Part shown: positions 45,290 to 53,475 of the stretch, one piece after another
Position numbering within the stretch: the first letter of the stretch is position 1
Layout: every line of letters begins with the position of its first letter
Assembly (NCBI RefSeq): GCF_009711165.2
Contig: NZ_WMID02000027.1
Span: 14,122-78,121 of the forward strand
Direction of reading: 5' to 3'
Length of the DNA: 64,000 bases
Source: Flavobacterium sp. MC2016-06
GTDB taxonomy: Bacteria > Bacteroidota > Bacteroidia > Flavobacteriales > Flavobacteriaceae
Position numbers and translations under genes: made by a program
The notes under the pieces: model-generated
Seen by the model: only the letters and a program-made list of their open reading frames with translations
The model's database searches: none
Told to the model about the DNA's origin: nothing

Positions 45290-45624
45290 TGAAATTACTT
45301 CTGGATGCAAATATATCTTGGAGGATTGTAAAACTCGTTGGAAATGATTTTTCAAACTGTTTCCACTCTAAAGACATTAAAATAAATCAACCCGCAAAAG
45401 ATATTGAAATTTGGGAATTTGCAAAACAAAACCAATTTACAATATTGACTCATGACGACGATTTTGAAAAATTATTACTTTTAAAAGGAGCGCCGCCAAA
45501 AGTCATAATTTTGAAAACTTTCAACAAAAACACAAAAGAAATTGCAGAACTTCTTATTTCAAAAAAGGAAATCATTGAATCGTTTGTTTCAAATAAAGAA
45601 TTGATGATTTTAGAAATTTATTAA
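45289..45624 (+). CDS. DUF5615 PIN-like toxin
   Basis: A 111-residue predicted nuclease of the PIN-like (Mut7-C/DUF5615) group. LLLDANISWR carries the first acidic residue (Asp6). A second acidic cluster lies in THDDDFEKL, and IWEFAKQNQFTILTHDDDF matches the family core. It overlaps the upstream antitoxin stop by one base. The likely activity is RNA cleavage; this is inferred from family, not shown. The operon ends at a hairpin shared with the convergent GH3 gene. Confidence 0.88.
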   Translation: MKLLLDANISWRIVKLVGNDFSNCFHSKDIKINQPAKDIEIWEFAKQNQFTILTHDDDFEKLLLLKGAPPKVIILKTFNKNTKEIAELLISKKEIIESFVSNKELMILEIY

Positions 45625-45649
45625 GTATTTTCAATTCACATAAAAAAAC

Positions 45650-45683
45650 AAACCCGACAGATTTTAAAAACCCCGTCGGGTTT
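45650..45683. terminator. Bidirectional terminator between toxin and GH3
   Basis: A perfect 9-bp stem AAACCCGAC (45650-45658) / GTCGGGTTT (45675-45683) with A-rich left flank. It serves the toxin gene and the convergent GH3 gene. Confidence 0.85.
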
Positions 45684-45699
45684 GATATATAAAACCCTT

Positions 45700-47997
45700 T
45701 TATTCTTTTATCTCAAAACCGCTTTCTAAACCTTTATCCGAGCTTCCTCCAACTAAGATTTTAAAAGTTCCCGGCTCAACATGATAATTCCCTTCATTGT
45801 CATAAAAACCAAGTTCTGCATCTGTTAAAGCAAAAGAAATTGTCTTAGTTTCCCCTTTCTTCAAATCAACCAATTCAAAACCTTTTAGTTCTTTTATTGG
45901 TCTAATTATACTTGCAAATTCATCATGAATATACAATTGCACCACTTCTTTTCCATCATAATCTCCAGAATTTGTAACTTCAACAGAAACTTCAACCTTC
46001 TCTCCTTTAGCAAAAGACGTTTTATTCAATTTCAGGTTTTTATAATCAAATTTGGTGTAGCTTAAACCAAAACCAAACGGAAACTGAGGCGTTTTTTCAA
46101 CATCTGAATAATGCGACCAAAACACATTTTTATCGCTGTCTGTAGGTCTTCCTGTGCTGTATTTATTGTAATAAATTGGCACTTGACCAACATTTCTCGG
46201 GAATGACATTGGCAATTTCCCACTCGGATTATAATCGCCATATAAAACCTGAGCCACAGCATTTCCTGCCTGAGTTCCTAAATGCCAAGCTTCAACAATT
46301 GTCGGAATATGTTCTGCTGCCCAAGGAATTGCCAACGGACGACCATTATTCAAAACCAAAACAATATTCGGATTCACTTTATAAATTTCTTCCAGCAATT
46401 CTTGCTGTAAACCAGGTAAATCTAGATTCGTTCTACTACGTCCTTCTCCACTGCTAAAACCGTGTTCTCCCAAAACCATAACTACAACATCGGCCTCTTT
46501 TGCTGCTTTTTTTGCCGCTTCAAATCCGCTTTTATCAGTTGTATTATAAATTACTTCATTTAAGAAAGATGTTTTGCCCACTAACAAATCAGCACCTTTT
46601 TCAAAAGTCAGTTTATTGTCTTTGTATTGCTGCATTCCTTCTAAAACCGAAACGGCAGTATTGTCATCGGCAGCAATTCTCCAGCTTCCAAGCGGACTGT
46701 TTTTGTCATTTGCCAAACCACCGATCAAAGCAATCTTTTGTCCAGATTTCTTTAGCGGAAGCAAATTTTTATCATTCTTTAAAAGTACAATCGACTTTTT
46801 GGCCATGTCCAGAACTCCGTCGTTATTAGCTTTACTTCCAACAACTTCTTTCTCGCGTTTCTCGTCACAATATTTATATGGATCGTCAAATAAACCCAAT
46901 TCAAACTTCACGCGTAAAATTCTGCGAACAGCATCATCAATCAAAGCTTCTTTTACTTTTCCTTCTTTTACTAAATCAGCCAATTTTGCCACATACAAAT
47001 ACGATTCCATATCCATATCAGAACCTGCCACAACCGCTTTTAAAGTGGCATCGGCTTCGTCTTTTGCATAACCGTGCGCAATCATTTCGCGAACCGAAGC
47101 ATAATCGGAAATTACAAAACCATCAAACTTCCATTTTCCTTTCAAAATATCTCTTTGTAAGAAAGCATTTCCAGTTGCTGGAACTCCATTCAAAGTATTA
47201 AACGAATTCATAAACGTACGAACACCCGCATCTACAGTCGCTTTAAACGGTGGCAAAACCGAATTATACAACTTAGAGTTGCTAATATCTACAATATTAT
47301 ATTCTAATCCAGCCTCAACATAACCGTAAGCTGCAAAATGTTTCGAGCAAGCTGCAATCGTATTTACTTTAGCCAAATCTGCAATAGTTTCACCTTGAAA
47401 ACCTTTTACCCTTGCATACCCAATTTTACTTCCTAAATACGGATCTTCTCCCGCGCCTTCCATTACACGTCCCCAGCGAGCGTCGTTAGAAACATCTACA
47501 TTTGGACCAAAAGTCCAATTTATTCCAGAAGCCGAAGCTTCGTCAGCTGCAATTGCAGCCGATTTTTTTATCGCTTCCAAATCCCAGCTTGCCGATTCTG
47601 CCAGCGGAATTGGACTTAACGTTTTATAGCCATGTATTACATCAAAACCAATAATAAGCGGAATTCCTAAACGTGTTTCTTCGACCGCAATTTTTTGTAC
47701 AGCACGAACTTCTTTAACACCTCTAACCGTTAACATCGAACCCACTAATCCTTTTCGTAAATGTTCGTATTTTAATTCAGCCGTTCCTCCTTTTGGCGCA
47801 GGCCCTGTAACATCCCAAAAACCGTTGTATTGATTCATTTGTCCTACTTTCTCCTCCAGCGTCATCAATGGTAAAAGCAAATCAATACGCTGCTCGATTG
47901 TTTTATTTTTATCCATATACGGCTTTTTCTGTGCATTCATATTTCCAACAGTAAACAGGGCGAAAACCCCAATAGTTAATATTTTTTTATTTTTCAT
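45700..47997 (-). CDS. bglX: GH3 beta-glucosidase (BglX-like)
   Basis: A 765-residue periplasmic enzyme with a signal peptide (1-22, ending NAQ). It has the three-part GH3 architecture: (beta/alpha)8 domain (about 30-370), alpha/beta sandwich (about 390-610) and C-terminal fibronectin-III-like domain (about 655-760). The nucleophile is Asp298 (GFVISDYASVREM; SDY where many relatives have SDW). KHFAAYG, GPNVDVSNDARWGR and GEHGFSSGEGRSRTNLDLP, with the acid/base region, are conserved. It would remove terminal glucose from cello- or glucomanno-oligosaccharides. The next gene upstream is a CE-type esterase 478 bases away, so it is probably a separate transcript. Confidence 0.93.
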   Translation of the reverse strand: MKNKKILTIGVFALFTVGNMNAQKKPYMDKNKTIEQRIDLLLPLMTLEEKVGQMNQYNGFWDVTGPAPKGGTAELKYEHLRKGLVGSMLTVRGVKEVRAVQKIAVEETRLGIPLIIGFDVIHGYKTLSPIPLAESASWDLEAIKKSAAIAADEASASGINWTFGPNVDVSNDARWGRVMEGAGEDPYLGSKIGYARVKGFQGETIADLAKVNTIAACSKHFAAYGYVEAGLEYNIVDISNSKLYNSVLPPFKATVDAGVRTFMNSFNTLNGVPATGNAFLQRDILKGKWKFDGFVISDYASVREMIAHGYAKDEADATLKAVVAGSDMDMESYLYVAKLADLVKEGKVKEALIDDAVRRILRVKFELGLFDDPYKYCDEKREKEVVGSKANNDGVLDMAKKSIVLLKNDKNLLPLKKSGQKIALIGGLANDKNSPLGSWRIAADDNTAVSVLEGMQQYKDNKLTFEKGADLLVGKTSFLNEVIYNTTDKSGFEAAKKAAKEADVVVMVLGEHGFSSGEGRSRTNLDLPGLQQELLEEIYKVNPNIVLVLNNGRPLAIPWAAEHIPTIVEAWHLGTQAGNAVAQVLYGDYNPSGKLPMSFPRNVGQVPIYYNKYSTGRPTDSDKNVFWSHYSDVEKTPQFPFGFGLSYTKFDYKNLKLNKTSFAKGEKVEVSVEVTNSGDYDGKEVVQLYIHDEFASIIRPIKELKGFELVDLKKGETKTISFALTDAELGFYDNEGNYHVEPGTFKILVGGSSDKGLESGFEIKE

Positions 47998-48029
47998 AGT
48001 GGTTTAGTTAGTATGTAAGTTTAGGCATG

Positions 48030-48115
48030 TCCCTCCGGGTCGGGCTATCCGCTTCAAGTCCTCGCACTTCCTTCGTCAGGCTGTGGGCTTTCCACTACTA
48101 TCCCTCACGCAATTC
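48030..48115. repeat. GC-rich intergenic block
   Basis: TCCCTCCGGGTCGGGCTATC and the following CGCTTCAAGTCCTCG ... CTATCCCTCACGC are far richer in GC than the surroundings. They resemble a widespread Bacteroidota intergenic repeat (from memory), but no second full copy is in this window. Confidence 0.5.
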
Positions 48116-48188
48116 TCGGGAAACAAGAAGTTTCTATTTTTTTTATTGTCATTTTTGTCATTTTCACAATAATAGTATTGCAACAATT

Positions 48189-48354
48189 TTGTCATTCTGA
48201 GGAACGAAGAATCTTCGCAGGTGACTCCACAATGTAAGTCGTCAATCTTTGTCGAATGCCTAGTGCGATTTCTCGACTTCACCCGAAATGACAAACTAGG
48301 TGTATTTTGATTGCGGAGTTACCTGCGAAGATTCTTCGTTCCTCAGAATGACAA
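48189..48354. repeat. 166-bp nested palindrome
   Basis: Outer arms of 45 bases (48189-48233 and 48310-48354) pair at 43 of 45 positions (TGTCATTCTGAGGAACGAAG at the ends). The interior (48243-48293) is a reverse-complement relative of the left arm of the element at 38316-38362. Confidence 0.9.
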
Positions 48355-48387
48355 CCTTTATGCATAAACTTTATACATAAAGGTTGT
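48351..48387. repeat. 18-bp inverted repeat abutting the nested palindrome
   Basis: Arms 48351-48368 and 48370-48387 pair at 17 of 18 positions with a single-base loop, overlapping the end of the preceding palindrome by 4 bases. Confidence 0.7.
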
Positions 48388-48393
48388 GTGTTT

Positions 48394-48426
48394 ACCTTTG
48401 TCAAAATTTAAAACTTTGACAAAGGT
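48394..48426. terminator. 12-bp hairpin past the esterase operon
   Basis: ACCTTTGTCAAA (48394-48405) / TTTGACAAAGGT (48415-48426) form a perfect stem just past the end of the acetylesterase operon (minus strand). There is no strong T run, so it is only a weak terminator candidate. Confidence 0.4.
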
Positions 48427-48475
48427 TTACGTGATACTAATCTAAAATCTACATTCTAAAATCTAAAATTCCACT

Positions 48476-49855
48476 TCACTCCGTAATAAAACAAGATGCA
48501 GGCAAATTAGCTTTATTAAACAAATCCGAATGTGTTGTATTTCCCCACGCAAAACGCACTTTTACAGGAACAGTAACTTTTTTACTCACCAAAATCACTT
48601 GATTGTTTTTTATTGAAGCTTCGGCTGCGTAAAAAACACCATCGGCTCCAGCCACTTCAAATTGATTTGATGTTTTATTTTTAAAGTACAAACCTTCTGC
48701 ATAATCAAAAGAAACAATTGCTTTGTTTTTATCAGTCTTAAATTCTTTATAAAGAGGGCTATTAACCAAATTAGAGTTGGTTTTATAAATATTCGCTAAA
48801 GCTAAATCTGCCAAACGAATTCCGACTGCTTTTTTATTTTTTGGATGAATATCAATAGTGTCCGAAACATCACTAATTACGACCATTTTTGTATTAGGAA
48901 CTTCATTAAGTAATTTTCTCTGGGAATCTCTCACAATAACATTAGAGAAATTATTACTTCCTGTTTTGTAAGGTGCGATTTGTACATAATAAAACGGAAA
49001 ATCGTCGTTCCAAGCTTTTCGCCAAGAAGTAATTAAAGCACCTAAAGTTTTATCGTATACTAAAGAACCAACATTCGATTCGCCTTGATACCAAAGTGTA
49101 CCTGCAATTTTAAACCCAGCAAACGGATAAATCATCGCGTTATATGCACGTCCGGGTTGTCTTGGTCCATATTCCTGTTCGTTTAGTTTTTTGGCATTTT
49201 CCAATAAAATTGGATCGTTTTGTACAACCTCATCCGGCATCCAGATTTCGGCAGGAGTTCCACCCCAATTGGATGAAATTAATCCAATTGGAACATTTTT
49301 TAAATCTTCACGTAAATGTTGGGCGAAAAAATATCCAATAGCACTAAAATACTTCATCGTTTCTGGAGTCGATTCTGTCCAATTCCCTAATAAATTATTT
49401 TGTGGAGTTGTTGCTGTTAATTTCGGAACGGTAAAAAATCGAATATTCGGATTTGATGCCTTTTTTGTTTCTTCCTCTCCATTATCAATTCCCCAGCTTG
49501 CCGGCATTTCCATATTAGATTGTCCAGAGCAAACCCATACTTCACCAATCAAAACATTTTTCAGAACAACTTCGTTGTATCCTTTTATGGTAATAGTATA
49601 AGGACCTCCAGCTTCGGGAGTTTTTATTTTAAGTTCCCATTGTGCCTGATTGTTTGTCGTAACTTTATATTCTTGATTGTTCCAACTCGAAACTAATTTA
49701 ATTTCTTCTTTTGGATTTGCCCAGCCCCAAATCTTCACTTCAGAGTTGCGCTGTAAAACCATATTATCACCAAAAATATTCGGAAGGGAAACGTTTGCCA
49801 TCATAGTACTGGAAATCAACAGAAAGAAAACAAACTTAAATATATTATTTTTCAT
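48476..49855 (-). CDS. SGNH-type sialate O-acetylesterase-like carbohydrate esterase
   Basis: A 459-residue exported esterase, signal peptide 1-20. The N-terminal beta domain (about 22-105, LPNIFGDNMVLQRNSEVKIWGWA) precedes the SGNH/GDSL fold. Serine is in VCSGQSNMEMP (residue about 116), the oxyanion Gly/Asn in SNWGGTPAEIWMP and WYQGESNVG, and the catalytic Asp/His in DTIDIHPKNK. It belongs with the enzymes annotated as 9-O-acetylesterases that in plant-glycan loci remove acetyl groups from hemicellulose. In this locus it is likely an acetyl-mannan esterase. Its first 11 bases overlap the end of the upstream esterase gene, so the two are co-translated. Confidence 0.9.
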   Translation of the reverse strand: MKNNIFKFVFFLLISSTMMANVSLPNIFGDNMVLQRNSEVKIWGWANPKEEIKLVSSWNNQEYKVTTNNQAQWELKIKTPEAGGPYTITIKGYNEVVLKNVLIGEVWVCSGQSNMEMPASWGIDNGEEETKKASNPNIRFFTVPKLTATTPQNNLLGNWTESTPETMKYFSAIGYFFAQHLREDLKNVPIGLISSNWGGTPAEIWMPDEVVQNDPILLENAKKLNEQEYGPRQPGRAYNAMIYPFAGFKIAGTLWYQGESNVGSLVYDKTLGALITSWRKAWNDDFPFYYVQIAPYKTGSNNFSNVIVRDSQRKLLNEVPNTKMVVISDVSDTIDIHPKNKKAVGIRLADLALANIYKTNSNLVNSPLYKEFKTDKNKAIVSFDYAEGLYFKNKTSNQFEVAGADGVFYAAEASIKNNQVILVSKKVTVPVKVRFAWGNTTHSDLFNKANLPASCFITE

Positions 49856-50939
49856 TTAACAGCTTTTTTAAAAATGGAGCATATTCGTCGGCCATAACTT
49901 TTTGATCGGCAACATCTGGATGTCCTAAACAGCCATTTGGAGTCATTGGTTTGTACTTAAAAATCAAAATTGGTTTGTGCGTTTTATCAGCTGTAAACGC
50001 CTCTTTTACTTTGTTGAGGCAATCTTCAAAAACAACTGCTCTATCACCATTTACCATCGGACTATTGGTAATTACAATTTGCGCTTTTGGATTATGAGTG
50101 TACAACATTTTAATAAAGTTAATATAGTTCGAAATGTATTTTTCAGGATTAAAAGGCAGACGCTCTTTTTTGCCGTCTCCACCCGAAAAATCATTTGTTC
50201 CTAAAGCAATACTTATAATATCAGGCTGAAAAGCAAAATCGTATTTAGGTTTTGAAGGATCTTTGGTTAGGTATAAATTTCCGTATAAATCTGGCATAAT
50301 GCCTTCCTCTTTATTTTCGTCATTCCAATTGCGATACATTCCAATTCCAGAAACCGAACTCATTAAATATGAAGCTCCAATTTCTCTAGAAAGTACTGGC
50401 CCGTAAGCCATATATCCGTTATGATGATCAAAATATTCTCCTTTATCGCAAGGAATATCAGACGGATCGCTTGCTGCACCACATGTGATAGAATCTCCGA
50501 TAAACTCAATTTTCTTTTTCTTTTTTGCCGTAATCGAAGTTAATTTTGCTGTTGTTCCAGCAAATAAAACGTTGCCACTCTGCGCTTCTGTAGTTTTATA
50601 AATAGTAAGATTGTGTTCTTTTTTATTGGAAGTTATTTTTATTGGAAAAGATTGTGGTGCACCTTTTTCAACTCTCAATTTTCCAATATATTTTCCATCC
50701 AAAACTAAGGAAACATAATTATGATGTTCCCAAGAATCAATACTTTGGAGAGAAACTGAACATTCATTTCCAGTAAAATTGAATGAAACGGAAGAAGCAG
50801 ATCCAATTAAAACTACAGTATTATTTTGTAGTTTATCAACTCGGCCTTCGTAAAGAAATGTATTATTTTTTGTTTGTGAAATCGAAACAGTCGAAATCAG
50901 TAAAAACAAAATTAAAAGCGGTATTTTTTTAAGAAACAT
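49845..50939 (-). CDS. CE2-like acetylesterase (SGNH with N-terminal jelly roll)
   Basis: A 364-residue exported enzyme, signal peptide 1-21 (ending SISQ). The N-terminal jelly roll (about 25-135, LYEGRVDKLQNNTVVLIGSASSVSFNF) followed by an SGNH domain is the CE2 architecture. Block I is IEFIGDSITCG (Ser about 151), block III is ALGTNDFSGGDG and block V is GHPDVADQKVMA (Asp/His). It removes acetyl groups from mannan or glucomannan side positions. The first gene of the two-esterase operon; a TATATTTG element lies on its upstream side. Confidence 0.92.
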   Translation of the reverse strand: MFLKKIPLLILFLLISTVSISQTKNNTFLYEGRVDKLQNNTVVLIGSASSVSFNFTGNECSVSLQSIDSWEHHNYVSLVLDGKYIGKLRVEKGAPQSFPIKITSNKKEHNLTIYKTTEAQSGNVLFAGTTAKLTSITAKKKKKIEFIGDSITCGAASDPSDIPCDKGEYFDHHNGYMAYGPVLSREIGASYLMSSVSGIGMYRNWNDENKEEGIMPDLYGNLYLTKDPSKPKYDFAFQPDIISIALGTNDFSGGDGKKERLPFNPEKYISNYINFIKMLYTHNPKAQIVITNSPMVNGDRAVVFEDCLNKVKEAFTADKTHKPILIFKYKPMTPNGCLGHPDVADQKVMADEYAPFLKKLLNEK

Positions 50940-50970
50940 AATTTATTTGTTAAAATATAAATGCGATTCA

Positions 50971-50978
50971 CAAATATA
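50971..50978 (-). promoter_or_regulatory. -7 promoter element of the esterase operon
   Basis: The minus strand reads TATATTTG, 31 bases upstream of the CE2-like start; TTTG at 50995-50998 (minus strand) is a possible -33 at a rather short 16-base spacing. Confidence 0.5.
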
Positions 50979-51144
50979 CCCGAAATAAACTGTTCAAAAA
51001 GATACTAAAACATCAAAAAGTAATAAAAAAACACCAAAAATAATCCTTTCTTTTTTGCGTTTTAATACTTGTTCGTAACATTCAATACCAGACATCTCTT
51101 TGATTTTCAAAACTAATGTCTATCTTTAAAATTAACTTCTTAAA

Positions 51145-51651
51145 ATGAAATTAGCACTTTATATACTATTTACTGCATCTGTTTTAACTACTTCTTTTGT
51201 AAAAAAAGAAAATAAAACTGTTATTAGTTCTACTCAAAAGGCACAAACTGCTATTGACAGAGATTCAATAATTACTTATGCCAAAAAATATTTGGGAACG
51301 CCCTATTTATACGCAAGTAATGACCCGAAAAAAGGTTTTGACTGTTCGGGTTTTGTTAGTTATGTCTTCAATAATTTTGGTATAAGCTTACCGCGAAGTT
51401 CGAGTGGTTATAAAAATATAGGGACGGCATTGACTCCAGAAGATTTTAAGGTTGGAGATATTTTAGTTTTTTATGGTTACAAAGACAAAACAATGATTAG
51501 TCATCTCGGAATTATCTGCGAAGCAAATGGTATGAAGTCAAAATTTATACATTCTTCTTCTGGAAAAACAAGCGGTGTAACTATTTCTGAATTAGGCTCA
51601 GAACATTATACTAATCGTTTTTATAAATGTATTGATGTGATATCGAAATGA
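51145..51651 (+). CDS. NlpC/P60 family cell-wall hydrolase
   Basis: A 168-residue exported protein: an N-terminal signal sequence (about 1-18) and a single NlpC/P60 (peptidase C40) domain (about 38-165). The catalytic residues are Cys67 (FDCSGFVSYVF), His120 (ISHLGII) and a third polar residue at His136 (IHSSSG). It is expected to cleave D-Glu/diaminopimelate bonds in peptidoglycan stem peptides in the periplasm. It has no SH3 or LysM targeting domain. It lies downstream of the mannan locus, separated by 205 bases, and faces the convergent L,D-transpeptidase. Confidence 0.93.
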   Translation: MKLALYILFTASVLTTSFVKKENKTVISSTQKAQTAIDRDSIITYAKKYLGTPYLYASNDPKKGFDCSGFVSYVFNNFGISLPRSSSGYKNIGTALTPEDFKVGDILVFYGYKDKTMISHLGIICEANGMKSKFIHSSSGKTSGVTISELGSEHYTNRFYKCIDVISK

Positions 51652-51659
51652 TTTTTTTT

Positions 51660-51760
51660 GCCACGAATTACACTAATTTTCACTAATTATACTTTGTATT
51701 AATATCAATTTACAAAATAAAAAATTCGTGGAAATTCGTGTAATTCGTGTAATTCGTGGC
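51660..51760. repeat. ATTCGTG-type inverted-repeat element between convergent genes
   Basis: The left end GCCACGAATTACACTA is complementary to the right end, which is three tandem TAATTCGTG-like units closing ...GTAATTCGTGGC at 51760. Left arm units have drifted (CACTAAT). It occupies the gap between the NlpC/P60 and L,D-transpeptidase genes. Confidence 0.75.
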
Positions 51761-51767
51761 AAACCTT

Positions 51768-53354
51768 TTATTCTTCCGTCAATAATTTTATTAGACTTTC
51801 ATCTCTTTGATACACATCTTTATAGAAATTTAATTGTCCTTTTCTGTCTACCCAAGCGGTAAAATAACCAATATAAACGGGAACTTTCTTTTTTAGTGTG
51901 TACCAATTTTCTTTACCAGCATGCATTGCTTTATCAATTTTTTCTGGATTCCATTTCGGATCGTCTTTTAAAAGTTCGATCGCTAATTCTTTTGGTTTTG
52001 CAACACGTACGCAGCCGTGGCTAAATGCTCTGTTTTCACTTTGAAACAAACTTTTTGCCGGCGTATCATGCAGATAAATATTATTTGAATTTGGAAATAA
52101 AAACTTCACCAAACCTAGTGAATTGTTTACGCCTGGTGCTTGTCTAACAGCGCCGTTATTCCATTCTAAATGTTTTTGGGCTAAATAATTCTTGTTTTTA
52201 GCCATTCCGGGTTTAATCTCTTTATTGATAATACTTTGCGGTACATTCCAATACGGACTAAAGACGATATAACTCATCATTCCGCTAAAGATAACCGTTT
52301 TAGTCATGGCTTTTCCCACTACTACTGGCGAAATGAAACTAATTTCGTGATCGCGAATTAAGTACAATCTAAACTCTGGAATATTAACTTCAATGTATTC
52401 TTTGTCTTTTTCCAACTGAGGATCAATCCATCTACAGCGTTCCATATTGGCAATAATAGTTTTTATTCTATCCGAAACAGGAACATTCAATTCGTCAATA
52501 TGTTCTTTTAAAATTATATTTTTTGGAGTATTCCCGTGATGAAATTCATAGTCTTTCATAGCAGAAATTAAGGTAGAATCACAAAGCTCACTTTTATTAT
52601 TTTCTTTGATATCTCCCGTTATATAAAGCCTTTCTCTAATTTGAGCTATTGTCGCAACAGAATCTCCTTCTTTAAGACTTTTAAAATCATCTCCAACTTC
52701 TATAGTTTTCCAACCGCCTTTTTTTTCAATTTCTCTGTATTTTTTTAATACGTCACGCAGTTTATAATACTGACTGAACATTTTACTTTTATTATCATCA
52801 TTAATAGTAGCATGTTTAAAAATGGAATCTGAGAATGCTTGATAATTTACTTTTTTTCGAGGTAAAAGCCATTCTAAAGAGGTTGATGTTTTTTCGTCGA
52901 CGCCGTTAAATACTTTTTCGGCATAATAGAAATATAAATTGGTAATCATCAAATCGGTATCAATCTGTGATAATTTATTGTCCGATAAACGCTCAAAAAT
53001 TGGAGTTATCTTATCGTTATAAGGAAAATTAGCTTTCAATCCTTCATCTTCTAAACTTCTGTATTTATTAAATAAAGTATTTCCAAATTCTACTACGCCT
53101 TTATTATCTAACCATAATTGAGCAGCTTTTTTTTCTGCATACAAAGACGCAACATCTTTTTTGAATTTTTCTAATTTAGGATATTCTTGATAAAATTTAG
53201 AAATAGAAATAGTATCAATTGTAAGTTTAAGTTCTGGGAGTTCTACTTTTTTTGAAGTATTTTTTTGATCTTCCTCTTTATCTTTTGATTTAGAATTGCA
53301 GGAAACAACAATAAAAAGCATGATAATTGCAACAAACGAATACAAAATTTTCAT
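51768..53354 (-). CDS. L,D-transpeptidase (YkuD/YcbB-type) lipoprotein
   Basis: A 528-residue lipoprotein with lipobox IVVSC (Cys19) and a charged Lys/Glu/Asp linker. A helical scaffold domain (about 55-210) and a peptidoglycan-binding-like segment (about 235-290) precede the YkuD catalytic domain (about 320-490). The active-site motif is FSHGCVRVAKP, with His446 and Cys448. IEVNIPEFRLYLI and SPVVVGKAMTKTVIFSG are family blocks. The long N-terminal scaffold and insertion in the catalytic domain match YcbB/LdtD. It forms 3-3 cross-links or anchors proteins to peptidoglycan in the periplasm. It is carried as a single-gene unit. Confidence 0.93.
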   Translation of the reverse strand: MKILYSFVAIIMLFIVVSCNSKSKDKEEDQKNTSKKVELPELKLTIDTISISKFYQEYPKLEKFKKDVASLYAEKKAAQLWLDNKGVVEFGNTLFNKYRSLEDEGLKANFPYNDKITPIFERLSDNKLSQIDTDLMITNLYFYYAEKVFNGVDEKTSTSLEWLLPRKKVNYQAFSDSIFKHATINDDNKSKMFSQYYKLRDVLKKYREIEKKGGWKTIEVGDDFKSLKEGDSVATIAQIRERLYITGDIKENNKSELCDSTLISAMKDYEFHHGNTPKNIILKEHIDELNVPVSDRIKTIIANMERCRWIDPQLEKDKEYIEVNIPEFRLYLIRDHEISFISPVVVGKAMTKTVIFSGMMSYIVFSPYWNVPQSIINKEIKPGMAKNKNYLAQKHLEWNNGAVRQAPGVNNSLGLVKFLFPNSNNIYLHDTPAKSLFQSENRAFSHGCVRVAKPKELAIELLKDDPKWNPEKIDKAMHAGKENWYTLKKKVPVYIGYFTAWVDRKGQLNFYKDVYQRDESLIKLLTEE

Positions 53355-53417
53355 AAAAATATTTTTAATAAAAATAGCAAAGTTTTAGTAAAAACATCTC
53401 ATTATTAGAAAATAAAA

Positions 53418-53446
53418 AACTCCAAACACATTACATGTTTGGAGTT
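53418..53446 (-). terminator. Terminator of the DUF1573 gene
   Basis: A perfect 11-bp stem AACTCCAAACA / TGTTTGGAGTT with a 7-base loop; T run on the minus strand side. Confidence 0.85.
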
Positions 53447-53475
53447 CTCGCGATATAACCAACCTATTAAAATTC

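Larger units (their letters stand above)
47998..48475. other. Repeat-packed spacer upstream of GH3
   Basis: 478 bases without a gene. From left to right: a GC-rich conserved-looking block (48030-48115), the nested palindrome (48189-48354), a near-perfect 18-bp inverted repeat (48351-48368 / 48370-48387) and a 12-bp hairpin (48394-48405 / 48415-48426). Confidence 0.8.
20969..50939. other. Mannan/glucomannan polysaccharide utilisation locus
   Basis: A contiguous set of carbohydrate genes around a SusC/SusD pair: GH5, GH27, glycan-binding lipoprotein, SusD, SusC, AraC regulator, GH26, GPH symporter, GH130, AGE epimerase, CBM-like protein, GH26, GH5, GH97, GH3 and two SGNH esterases. GH26, GH130 and the AGE epimerase together point to beta-mannan. 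GH27 and GH97 fit galactose side chains, and the esterases fit acetylation. Genes at 42119-45624 interrupt the locus and look unrelated. The substrate assignment is inference from family content. Confidence 0.85.

Noticed and set aside
46574..47071. 165-codon open frame on the plus strand inside GH3
   Set aside because: It is a shadow of the GH3 coding frame with unnatural Ser/Phe-rich composition; GH3 is conserved on the other strand.
49191..49601. 136-codon open frame opposite the SGNH esterase
   Set aside because: Shadow frame; the minus-strand esterase has clear catalytic motifs through the same stretch.
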